A stretch of DNA of 64,000 nt from Meghimatium bilineatum (taxonomy: Eukaryota; Mollusca; Gastropoda; Stylommatophora; Philomycidae), in assembly GCA_034231615.1 (NCBI GenBank), contig CM067298.1, forward strand, positions 62,092,387 through 62,156,386, in the 5' to 3' direction. The notes below the pieces were generated by a model. That model was not told the DNA's origin. It saw nothing but the letters and a program-made list of their open reading frames with translations, and made no database searches. Position 1 is the first letter of the stretch; every line of letters starts with the position of its first letter. The position numbers and the translations under genes are program-made. This document shows positions 36,701-50,056 of the stretch, piece after piece.

Positions 36701-39700
36701 GAATAAGATACAAACAACTCCATCTCACGGTACCATTTTTCCACTTTCTCTATGAGATGCTATAGAAATGAGACCCAGTTAAAACTTACCAGGGAGAAAC
36801 AGCTCATAAGGATCTCTGGATGTTTCATTTTTATAAAATATCTTGACCTCTGACACGTTGTTAATTTGGTGCAGTTCAACCATAACCAGGGATCTGTATA
36901 TTGGCGGAATTTTGTTGTATACCATCATGGCACTTAGTAATGACGCCACAGTAATATCATGCTGAAAATATATATCATTATGAAATCACAGATATCAGAG
37001 AGAGTAATTACTAACCACATTTAACCCTTAGAAACAGGATCCCAAAATTCCGGAAATTACCCATATTTTCCACATCATGATGGACCAATTTTCTGGTATT
37101 TTAACTTCACAACAAAATAGTACCTCATATTACCTTGTAACATGCTGTCTGCAACAGCTATCGCCAACAGATGTCTTTCCATAACCATCTATCAGCAACA
37201 CATGTTGCACGTTGCTATGCACTAATTTATCAACAAGGAACTACAATGTTTATGCTCACATGACCAGGCTTTATCACCCTCTAGGCAAGCTAACTTTAAT
37301 TTCCTTTCCCGTCACTTTGTTTAGAATAGGGGTAATATTAGAGCTGAGGTTTAATTTCAAATAATCTGTCTCAAACATTAGTACAGATTGAGTGAAATGG
37401 TAGTCAATTTCTGGGAAATTATTATGGATTCTGGTTCTGTTGATAAGGAATTCTCTGGAATTACATTTTTTTTTCAAAGAAGATATTGGTAAACATAGTT
37501 TCAGAGAATAAACCCAAACATTTCGGCACAATATATTCTGCAATATATATAATATATTCTACAATATATATAATGTAATTGTATGTCAGACCAAAATAAT
37601 CCTAGACCTATTAGACAATGGACTGACATGGTGACATCTACATATTTTATTTGTTTTCTCAGACAATATTATGAGTGTTTCAGTTTAGTTATGAAATAAC
37701 ATTATAAAAGTACAATAAGACAAGGTATGCAGAAGAATTTTATCAGAGTCAGTATTTTTTTTCTGATTTAAAAAAAAATGTTTATCATCATGTTCAAACA
37801 CATCAAATATAATACATCAAAAATAAAACTTTCATTATTAAATTTCCATTTTAAAAATACATTCAAAATTCGCTAAAAACAAAAAGTTATTTCATTCTCT
37901 GTTGTACATGTGTTGACTGTATCTTGTCAGTGTATTGGTATTTTTTTATAAAACATTCTGAAAATCTGGATTTTTTTGTGTGTTGAAAAACAGCTGAACT
38001 ACCGTAGTTGTTCAGTTTGTGGTTGATGAATCAGAGGGCGATTAATTAGATTTAGATGGTGATTATTCTGAAAATGATATAGAAATAGACCCAGATTGAT
38101 CACTTGAGCCTGAGTGAATACAGTTTGAATAGGCATATAAATGATGACAGTTGTAGCAATGTTGGTTCATCAGTGGGTCAAGCTACAATCTGTGGGAGTA
38201 GAAGGGTGCATATTTTACATAGTTTACCAAGTAAATTTAATTCTGGTTGGTCTCCTGCTAATTTGTTTGCACCCACCTGTAAAGTAGACATAGATGCACA
38301 GCCTTTATTGAAAAGATACGCCTAAGAATATTTTCTCAAATCTATTCCTGGACAATAGTTCTGACAAAATTTGTGTGAGCAGACAAATAGACAATGTGAG
38401 CACAAGTTAGAAGCAAAAAACTTTGACTTTCTAAACCAAAAATTTTATATAAAGATGTAGCAGTTCCAGAGATGAAATATTCTGACTACAATTTCAAATG
38501 GTGCACAGCATGAGTCAACAATGACATAGAGAGTATTGATCCAGTTCATCGACAAATTTCCTTTCCAAAACTCCTGGATTTCACACTAATGAAATAGGAA
38601 CCAAACCCGAAATAAAGGAATGACGAAAACGGATGTACTGGACCTCAGACGTCCAGACCACAGAGTGGCCAACCAAGGTGCAAATAACACAGTTCTACTG
38701 TGGAACCTGCAGCACAACGTACTTCACGCTCCCCGGCGGAAATCACACGATATATTCGCTGTGGTTATATGTGAGCAAATGCTGAAGAAGAAGAAGAAAG
38801 AAGACACTAATAGAATGATATTACTTTTTTTTTATGGACATTTCTTCATATCGTTTATAAGGTGAACCCTGCTCTTGATAAAAAAAGATAAGTTTTAGAA
38901 AGTAACACCCATACTGAATCTGTTGCTTCCAATGTTTTTACATTATTAGTCACCATTACAACACTTGAATTTAGATAAACGATCCCCTATAAAAGTAAAA
39001 TTGCATTCAAACAATAAATCAAGACAAAGTCAATAAAGTAAGTAATAAATAATAACATGTGAATGAATTCAGGATGTATTTTTAGTGTGGAAATACCGGT
39101 ATATACTAGAAGAACGTTATTTTTATAGAACTGGGTGTTGTTGGTAGTGTTGTCCTCAGAAAAATGGAAATATCATATTTGACAAAAGAGAAGTGAACAA
39201 GATGAGCAGATTATGTGACAGATACAGCAATACTGAAAGCAGAAGTATAAAATGTAATAAAATCAATAAAATGTGGAAAGGCCAATTCCGACAACATAAC
39301 AGCAGACATAATTAAAAACTAGACGAATTTGGTGTGAAAACTATCACAGAACTTTGCAATGACATATTTGAAACAGGCCACATACCTAAAGACCTAAAAT
39401 CATCAATATTCATACCACTACCTGAGAAGCCCAGGGCTGTGGACTGTACAGAATATAAAACAATAAGTTTGCTGAGTCATATAACCAAAATAAAAATTTA
39501 GTAGCATGTCCTATTCAGTCAGGACTTATCCATCACCCAAGCATTTTACCAAAATACTACTCAAGATAATACATGAAAAAATTAAAAACAAGATAGACAC
39601 TGAGGTCAGTGAAGAGCAATACGGTTTTAGGAAAAACAAAGGAACCAGAGAAGCTATACTTAGTATCCGACTGTTGGATAAATATATAGAAGTCCATAAA

Positions 39701-42700
39701 AGTATCTATATTTATTTCATAGATTTCAGCAAAGCCTTTCAAAGAATCCAACATGAAAAATTAATTGAATGTTCAAGAAATAGGCATTGATGGAATAGAC
39801 ATTAGACTGATTAGAAATATATATTGGGAACAGACTCCATCAATAAGGTGTGAAAACAGATTCACCATACATAGAAATAAGAAGAGGGGTAAGACAAGGA
39901 TGTATTTTATCACCAAGCCTATTTATTATCTACACAGAGAACATCTTTAAACATATAAAAGGAATGCCAGGACTCAAGATCAGTGGAGAAATAATAAACA
40001 GCCTGAGATATACAGATGACACTGTTCTTTTAGCAGAAAATGAACATGAAATACAAAGACTAATAGATCAAGTCAATAAATAAAGTAAAGTATATGGACT
40101 TGATATATACATCTAAAAAAATAAATATAATGATAATCAGCAAAGTCACAGAAGAACAGATGCTAAACATAAAAATACATAGAGAGAAACTACAACAAGT
40201 AGAACATGGCAGATGTGAAACAGAAGCTAAAAGGAGAATAGGAATGGCTAAAAGTACTTACAATGAGAAAAATATTAACATCTAAACAAATTACAAACAA
40301 GTTAAAATTGAGAATGATAAAATGCTACATCTATTTTATTTTAATGTATGGCACAGAAACATGGACAATAAACAAACAATTAGAAGACAGAAATGATGCC
40401 TTTGAGATGTGAGTATACAGAAGAATAGGGAGAACATCATGGAAAGAGAAGAAAACAAACAACGAGGTTCTAACAACACTTAAGATGAAGAAAGAATTTT
40501 AAAAGAAATAAAAATCAAGCAAATAAAATTTTTGAACACATTAAAAGACATGACACCTTGTTGAAGACCTTACTTGAGGGTAAAGTTGAAGGGAGGCAAA
40601 CAAGAGGTAGGCAGAGATACAAGTGGGAGAGTAACATCACAAGATGGACATGTTCCAGTCTAACAGAGTGCACCATCAAAACAAGAGACAGGGGATGTTG
40701 GAGACCTGTTGCAACAACCTTCATTACGTAGACAGCATTTTATGATGAGAATTCTTAATTCAGTGATTTAGTAAAAAAAAACATATTATTGTCATGGGCA
40801 GGTTTTACAACAGTGTTACTTTCTTTGACTCACTTCAACATATACACAAATTCATGGGAAAATCTTGTACCAGACAAAATCCAGCTGGTGTCACAGAATC
40901 ATAGCAGTGCAGAAGCTACAGAGAACTTCAGACATCATGCTGCACAACAAAAATGTTGGCATGCATCATCCACAAGTTTCTCCACTCTTAAGCAATAATA
41001 TTTGTTCTGTGTGTGCTTTTAAATTTAATAAACATGTCAGGGATTGTTCAACCATGAGCCAATAAGGACAAGTCTTTCATAAAAGTAAAGACCAATTTTT
41101 AGTGCAGTTATTGCAACACTTATTTGTGTCTAATGGAAACGTCTACATGCTTGAAGGACATGCAAGATCATAAGGTCAGGCAATATTCTTCTTTCTGCTA
41201 ACCCCAGGAATTGCGAGCGATTAGCTCTTACTTCCTAGGGGCAGTGAGATGTTTCTCAGAGTTTTTTTTCATACCCTGGAGGCATCAGCTTTCACCTTAG
41301 TGCAATGTCAATTGAAGGAGCCTTATACTCAAAGTGGGTACATTCATGAGACAAGATGATAGTTTGCCTGAGTCACCCATTGTGTGTCTTTCCTCTGATG
41401 AGGCACTTCACAGCCAGTGAGGTATCCCTCGTGTAGGAAGATTATTCCATTACTGCCCTTCATGCCCCTAGGTCTCAGATCTAATTTCTTATGTATGAGC
41501 AGTGTTGGGCAACAGCAACAGCCAAATTAGACTCAGGGTTGATATACCTTCCTAGACAAGATGCTGCTGTGCCCACAATGGAAAAGAAGATATCAATAAT
41601 TGAAATAAAATGTTACAGAATGGTTCTAAGAATATCATGGAAAGAGATGCAGGCATCCTCAAAAACCTGAACAAATAGGAAGATTGTCTTCTGAAAACCA
41701 TTAAAAAAATGCAAATTTACAAATTTTTTGCATATAAAAGACACAATGGGTTGTAAAGATTAATCTTGGAAGGATAAATTCCAGAAAAGAGAAAGAATAT
41801 ATAAGACAAAATTTCTTGCTGCACATGAAGATAACAATAGAAGTGCATAAATACTGTAGTAACAACAAGGGTCCCAAATGCAAGGTTATTTTTAATGGTA
41901 TACTATTACACAATTTTTTAATCTTCTTATCAATTTTTTTCCATGAGAGCAGTTTCTCCACATACTCTTATTAATTTCTGAATTGTCAAGAGTTCTTGTG
42001 CAACTTGCACACAGGACCAAGTTTATTACCAATCTCCAATAAAATTAAGCAATTGACCTTAGTCAGAAGTACCGTACAATTGTTTACCTTGAATCATCTA
42101 ACTTCAACTCAAGAACTTCAGACTGAGAGAACAGACTGAGAGCTCACAGATTGGAAACCTTTTCAGATTGATGGGGTGGAATGAGTTTTATCCATATGAT
42201 ATTGGGCCAAAATGGTTTTTTTAGTCCTTTAGAGGTAAAAGTAGTATTTTCTGAGCCAGTGAGTATAGTACTTTTAGATCAGCCTGGCAGATAAGAAAAA
42301 AATGGCTGGGCAGGCCACATTATATAATCTAACAATAACTGAAAATTAACATTTGAGATGATGTTAAAGTAAACAAATACACTCACTGCAGAGTACATGT
42401 AGAATTTTATTCCACCTGGAAAAGTAGACGTGTTCATGTTGTGGATAATTTCCTTCAGTAGTGGACCTGTAACACATAGGATTTGATTAAATGTATTATC
42501 AAATAGTAAATAACAAAATGACAACTATTCTTCATCTTATTTAGTTTGCATGGAATGTGCTTATATCTGAAGTTTTGTCTCTTTTATATACTTGACTATA
42601 TTTTCTAACTCGTACATCAAAGATCATTGAAGATGCATTTCTGTAAAATAAGGTTTTCACCCTAAGGAGAGATTTCTAAAATGGTTTGAAAAGGTCTGGA

Positions 42701-45700
42701 AAGATAGACTGATAGTAAAGCTGCAAAGGAATAGAACAGAGGTAGCATGAGTAGTTGGATATGATCCTTCCTACACATTCAGAAAGCTAGAGTCACTATG
42801 GAAGGTCACAACAGCAAAAAGGTTCTCTTAAATCATGGAATTCCTCAAGGCTCAGTACTGTCTCCAATCATATTTCTTATGTTCATAAATGATCTAATGT
42901 ACAAACTGTGCCATGTATAAAGCCATTATGTATACTAATGACATGGTGGTGTGGTGTGTAGAAGAACATAAAGATTGGCAACCAAAAAAAACCAAAAAGA
43001 CAGCAGCCTCATCAGAGAAATGGATGGTAAAGATTAGAGCTGGAAAATTCACAACAACACACTTCACAAAGTAGGAGAAATAAAATTCAGAAATACACAG
43101 AGTCAAACAGAAGAGGAGCCAGTGTGCCTGAACACCAAGCTAGATAAGAGAAGAAAACAATACTATGCAACATGATTAAAGATATGTACCCCAGAAAAGC
43201 ATGGATACAAGTATATACTGATGGATCAGCAATGAAAGTAATGAAAAACAGAGGTACTGGAGTGTACATACTCAAAAAATACCAATAAAAAGAAAATGAA
43301 CCACCATGTTCATCAACTGGACTCTTCTGCTCCAATTACTCTGCAGAAGTAAAGACTATTAGCATTGCTGCAGAAATAATTTAATCAACAAGCCAATGTC
43401 AATGTTTTTTACTGATACAATGTCTTTGATATAAGTCCTTGACAGCTATAAACTGTCAGACTTGAAGGAAGCCAAACGAAAAGTGAGCATCAAAAGAAGG
43501 GTAGTAATACAGTGCATACCATCCCACTGTGGATTACCAGTAAATGAAAAGGCAGATATGTTAGCAAAAGATGGTTACTCACTGTGTATCTTTACTCCGA
43601 TGAGGCACTTTGCCGCCAGCAAACTGTTCATCATGTAGGCAAACCATTCCATTACCATCTTCCATGTCCCTAGGTCCCAGACTTAATTTCTTCCATATGA
43701 GCCATGTTGGGCAATGGTGACAGTCAAATTAGACTCAGGGTTGATACACCTCCCCAGGCGAGGTGCTACTTCGCCAAACACACCAGGGTCTGAGATTTAC
43801 CTGTGCATTTCTCACACATTTATCTCATCCGCATGTGATGGCCTTCCAATCCATCGCCAGGAGTGGCCTGTGTTTTGACTCTTTACCATTCCGTTTAACA
43901 TCCAAAGAAGTAGGTAGAGTGTGCCTATCCTGGACAAGGAGCTTTGCAGTTGGAGAATAAATCTTGTGTAAGAAAGACATCGTTTTCCTGTGCCCTTGGG
44001 TACTGAACCCAATTCTCTCTTTATTAGCTGTGTTTGGCAACAGCGACAGTCGAGCTCTCCGATTATGTTATCCACAGCGTCCAGAGTTCAAGTCTCAACA
44101 CTGCTTCAGTCAGAAATTTGAATTATGAGTTCCTCAACATTTGTTTATCCTCAAATTTTATCCTCTTGATTCCTACTTGAATTTAATTTATCCTCTTGCT
44201 TCCTACTGGAATTTACTTGTATAAACATTTGTTTAGTGTTTATTCTTTGTGCATTGGGGAGTTGATTTCAAAACTTTTTTCCACAACCACAAGTAGATGT
44301 TCACATTGGCTTATTTAATACTAAAGTCATGACTTATACTTTGAATGTGATCAATTGTGGTGTGACGTGGGTTTCTCTGTGTTTAGAGCAGAAACAGGAC
44401 TTATGCCGACTGGCCTAATGCTGAACATGGACAATTGTGACTTCATTGTCATTTTATCTTTTTACATACACAATGCCACTTCTAGAGCATGTTGCCTTTT
44501 CAATACTATCCAAATTTAATGTGTGCTAAAGCATCATCATATCGTAGCAAGATCTACCCATATCAAGATATCAACATTGGTCGCCCTCCAATTGGCCTTG
44601 CATCACTATGTGTCAACAGTGCTGCTGGATGTGTTTTGGCACAGAGGTGTCAGAGATATTTCTTGTCTCTGTGGAGGCAATTCTCATTCCATCTACAGCC
44701 TCCACATCCATGGAAACAATCCCTAAAAGTGTTAGCAAGGAACACAGCACTAGCTGATGTATTTCTGTTTTCAGGGTGCACCACAAGGATGTACTTTTAG
44801 GATGTTGGTTTTCTGCTAACCCTGGGTTCACATGAGATCAATGCGGAACCCTTTGCACCATCACTTTTCTGTTATATGCTGTCTTCTTGTAAAGTAGTTT
44901 CTCATTCTTGTATTGTTTTTTTTTCTTATTTACCATACTCATTTTTCCATATGTTAGGTTATTGAAAAACCACATAATTCTATGTAATCCTCTTCTATAT
45001 TGAAATCCTTTTCTTTGTTTGTTTGTCCTATCTTGATAAAGACGTTTTAGTCAAAATGTTGATTAGTTCTGTTGTAATTTCTCTGTAAAATCCATTTAAC
45101 CTAAATAATTTTTTTATATTTATCTACATATAAAACTATGGGATGATGTGAATCAGCTATTTAGATGACACATTTACATCCAATCGCATCATTAATGCAA
45201 AGCAGATGATCAATTATCAAACCATGAGCAAGTTTAGCCGAGTTATGTTTGTAATAACCTCTTCATGACGAAGTTGATATATTCAGAGTAAACATGATGT
45301 TTAAGATGTGGGACACTTCAACTAAAAAAAAATGCCAATAAAAATATTTTGAGAGCCAGAAATAAATCATCATCACCACTACAAGCAGTGTTTCCCAACC
45401 CTTTTTTAACCATGCCCCACCTAACTCTTTTTTTAAATTCTGATGCCGCCCTATGTAACATATACATATTTTTCTATATTCAAACATTGAATTATTCCCT
45501 AAAATGTTTTTCAAATTTCCCCCTGAACAATCAAATTGCCCCTTTATGGGGCGTGGGCCCCACATCGGAAAATACTGACTACAAGTGTAAATTAATAAGA
45601 AACACAATTGAAGATAACATCTTATTGTTTACAAGCTTTTACTGTTTAAGCTTAATTACCTCCTCTGAGTTTGACCATTTCAGGATAAGCAAAATAGATA

Positions 45701-48700
45701 TCAAAGCTCAAAGCCTTCAGCACAAGCATCTTGCTCCACACACTGGGTGTGACCCAATCATTCCATGTTAAGTTATGAGCTTTCTGTCAATTACACAAAA
45801 CTATACTCATGATAATGCAAATGTATTTTACATTGACAGATACTGTTAAATATATATTTTTATTATTCTGAATGCAAAAAGTTATTCTGCATTCATGATC
45901 TTCTGCCTCAGACTTCAATATTCATGTCTCGAGCCATGTTTGTTTTTGACAGTCATAGAATTGCTAAAGTTTATATATGTTTATTTCTTTGCACATTATA
46001 CATAAAATAACTTGCCAGAATTTTCTTTATCTGCCTGCGTCTTGGGCTTTTTTTCTATGCACTTCTTTTTTTTTTCCATAATTTTCATTACAAGTTTATT
46101 TATATTCTTCTACTGTTGCTGTAGATGCTCTTGATATTTAGTTTTGTTTAATAAAATCTGTTGTCTGATTTCTATTCTTTGTAAAACTATATGTAGATCA
46201 TTATTAAAATATAAGGTTTTCTCTGTCAAATCTGGAGACCTTAACATCATCAGTATTTATGTGGAGCAGGTGCTTTTTGTCGTGGACTTACATGCAAGTC
46301 ATCTGCAACAAAAGGCACTCACTCCACATTAACACTGATGATGTTAAGGTTAAAAGTACTCCCTGAACATGAGCACTATTGATGTCAAGAGGTCCAAGAT
46401 GTGACTTAAGAGGAGATTGTCATGGATGGAACAGGTGGAATCAACAATTATACTTGAGACTTCAGCTGATTCTTTAATTAGAGAAGAAAAGTGGATAAAT
46501 ACTGGGAAATATGTGGAATACAGTTATATGCAGGTCATTATTGCCTTAGGCAGGGAGGTGCAGAACATGATGCAATGAGAAAGAAGAATTAGAGATATAA
46601 CAACTGTTCTGTGATAACACTACAGAAGATGATATTACTATACATATATGGTTCTACTATATATATATATATATATGGTTCTGGGATTTCTGGTTTTAAA
46701 AAGTCAGAATGGGACTTTTTTTCTAGAACTTGAGTAAAACTAGTTGAGCAGAATGAAGCTTACATGACAACAACAAATTCCAGCATCCATCAGACATGAG
46801 AATAGAATTGAGGCAGTTATAGGGGCACAACAAATGGATATAAAGCACACCAACAATTGGAACTGTATAAATGACAGACTCTTAGGTTATGTTTTAAAAA
46901 ATCACAAATGGGTATACTGAGACATGATTTATGTGGAGGAAATTATTTATTCTAATGTGCAGAGATTTCTGTGGATTTATTGTTCTTGACATTTGGGAGT
47001 TTGTGGCAATTAAAGATCAGACATAATAACTTTGATGGCACCAATACTAAGAGACATAGTTATGGGGAATAATGACACATTAAAATCACTACATTACATG
47101 AGTACTATCTAAATGACTCAAAAATACGATGTGATTAAATTAATTCTGAATTACCCCTGGTGAGGCTTGAGGGAGCAATTAAGGGATGTGTGTAACCAGA
47201 AAACTACCAAAACAATCAGCATGCATACCGTTCATCATGCGCTGGGACAGAACAAAAACCTATAAGTTTGTCCAAAGAAAACTAAACTAAATTATCTTCT
47301 TTACTCAATAAATCTCAGTGAAATGTATCCACTTTTTCCTGTATCCAGTATGTCCAGGGATTGATGTACTAGTCTCTAAAAGTTTTCTGGATTTCATTGT
47401 TTAGTTTATTTAATCGTGTTTCTTCATAATTCACTTAGTACATGAAATCTGTTAGCCAATCATACATTAAAGTTCTACCTGATAGCCAGTCATATGTAAA
47501 GCTTTCATGGATAGCCAAGGTCCTTGAGCTTCTGATAATTTAGCGATCTTGATGTTTGCTTCCTTTTGTAGCAACTAGATGAGTATGGTTTGCAATCACA
47601 TGACATGACAAGGTCTAAGCTGATAATATGTACTAACTAAAACAAAACTGAAATCCAATCGGGGAAACTTGGAACAGAGTAATGAAGTTTTGTTAATTAC
47701 TGGTAACACACATAACATACACAATTCGATGTTTTGATCAAAAGGTCTTTATCAAGAACACATTCACAACATAATATGAGTAAGAACTGTCCTATTCACG
47801 TTCACATGGCAGAGCTAAATATAATTACACATGGGAAGGGTAAAAACTAGAGGTCAGAGGTGAAACTACATGAACAGAAAATAGAACACACCCAAATATT
47901 GATAAAACAAAACATACAGAAAAATGACAAACAACTCCTATCACCTACACACTCAAAACAGTTCCAATTACCTCTGAAAGATGAAAGAGTATTGGATACC
48001 ATTATAAGCATGGTCAGAAGTCCTGACTAAAGTCAGGAGGACAACATTAGACATCAAAATTGAACCAAACATTGGAATTTATCCAAACCATAAAGAAAAC
48101 AGTCAACAAGATCATCTGGTACTCATAACTTTCACACCCTTATGGCAGAGAAGTGAGAAGAGATCATGCCAGTCGATTAAGAGCATCATTGATTTACTAC
48201 AGATTGAAGAAGACGATGCTTGATGTGACAGCAACCACATACAAAGAATGACAGAAATGGGGATGACCGGGATGAAAGGAGAAAGTGTGTCCTCTCTGGA
48301 AAGTTTTGAAGATCACAAAATCAATATCTCTGACTGATATCTGGTCAAAATGGTGTAGAATAAAGACTGTTTTTTCAGCATACAGATAAACCAGTTTTGA
48401 GGAGTAAAATTCTGCCCATTGAAACGCTATACTGGCGTATTAACACAAATTAATAAATATTCTTAATTTCTCAAGAGTGAAATGTGTTATTGAAATGTGA
48501 AAATTGTGTATAAGATCACCAGTCATCAATAACTATTTGTGGTAGATCACTTCGTAACTTTAATTATGCCAATGATATCAATCTCTTGGCAGGATCTGAA
48601 TCTGAACTCCAGGAACTCACATAAAAACTGGAAGATGTTAGTCAGAAATATGGCATGCATAGATGTCAACTTATTTTGTTCATAAATCCATATTTTTAAC

Positions 48701-50025
48701 AATTTATTTCTATATTTCAATAAAAATGTCCATATGTAGCAAAAAAACACACTTTTTGTTAAATATGAGCGTGCAAGATAAAAACATCCACATTAGTAAT
48801 AATTACTAAGAAATTTAACACCCAAAAACTTGTTTCTTTTCTTTTTAAAATTTTAAGTGAGGAAAATTTGGTTGTTGTTTTTTTTTGGGGGGGGGGGGGT
48901 CCAAAATCTGTATCAATATGGAAAATCCATACTAGTTGACACCTATGGGCAGGGAATTTAGCATTGATAAAAGCAAGATATTTTGTGACTAGTAATATCA
49001 AGCCAGATCTCATGAAAATCCAGTTAAATAGTCACAAACTAGAAGAAGCTACCACCTTCACATATCTCTGGTCCCAAATATGTGATGATGGCAACTCGAA
49101 AAATGAGATTAAGTTAAGACTAAAGATGGCAAAGGCTGTCATGGCAAGGTTGAATATGATTTGAAAAAGTAAAAGAAATAAAGAATTATCTATTCAGATC
49201 ATCAGTGCTAAGTATACTTTTATACAGAAGTGAAAGCTGGATACTTATTGCAGACACGGAAAGAAGGATTCACACTTTTCAATATAAGTGCTACAGACGC
49301 TTGTAGAATCAGAATATGTAGAACATAGGATGAATGTATTCATAAGCTCTATAGGCCACCATATGAACTACAAAAGACGTTGAGTTTTATTAAGGAGACA
49401 GAATTACAGATATAGACATGTTTCAAGTGAATAAAAGAAGAAAAAAATGTATTCATCCAGCAGCAAATAAACAAACTACAAGCTTATCAAGAATCACTTT
49501 TGGCAGAGATGAAACAGCGTAAACTTGTTTTTTGGACATGTAACGAGACACTGCTAACTTTCTAAAATATTTTGCAAGAAACAGTTGAAACAGGGGGAAA
49601 AGAAGAGGAGGGCAGAGAAGGTCCTGGAATGATATCATCACAGCATGTCTGGGCATGATTTTTCTACACAAGTCTGAATGGCTGAGGATAAAGGTGATGG
49701 GGAGTGGGGGAAGGGCTTTTAGTGCTGATGTCTACAGTATGGCACTCCTATGACACTGATAGATTATGGGTGTTATTATTATTATACAATCAATATCTGA
49801 CTGGGACTTTGAGTCTGCATATGCATAATCTTGAATGACAGCAGGAACGGAGAGTGGAGCAATTTTTATATCCCATGATGCTGGTTTCTAATCAAAAATC
49901 AACTTACAAAGTCTCACATCTCATGATAGAGGACTCAACGAGAGAGTGAAATATTTGCTTCCTGTATGAATCTGTTAACCTTTTTTCTAAATAAAATTGT
50001 AATTCTGAAGAGAAAAAAATCATAT

Positions 50026-50056
<31 letters not shown>

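Noticed and set aside
43087-43335. Hydrophobic minus-strand frame that looks like a membrane protein
   Set aside because: It is the antisense of the LINE-E RT/RNase H region on the plus strand.
45263-45771. Overlapping frames of 114 and 140 residues
   Set aside because: They run across a hAT MITE and the antisense of phosphatase exon 4.
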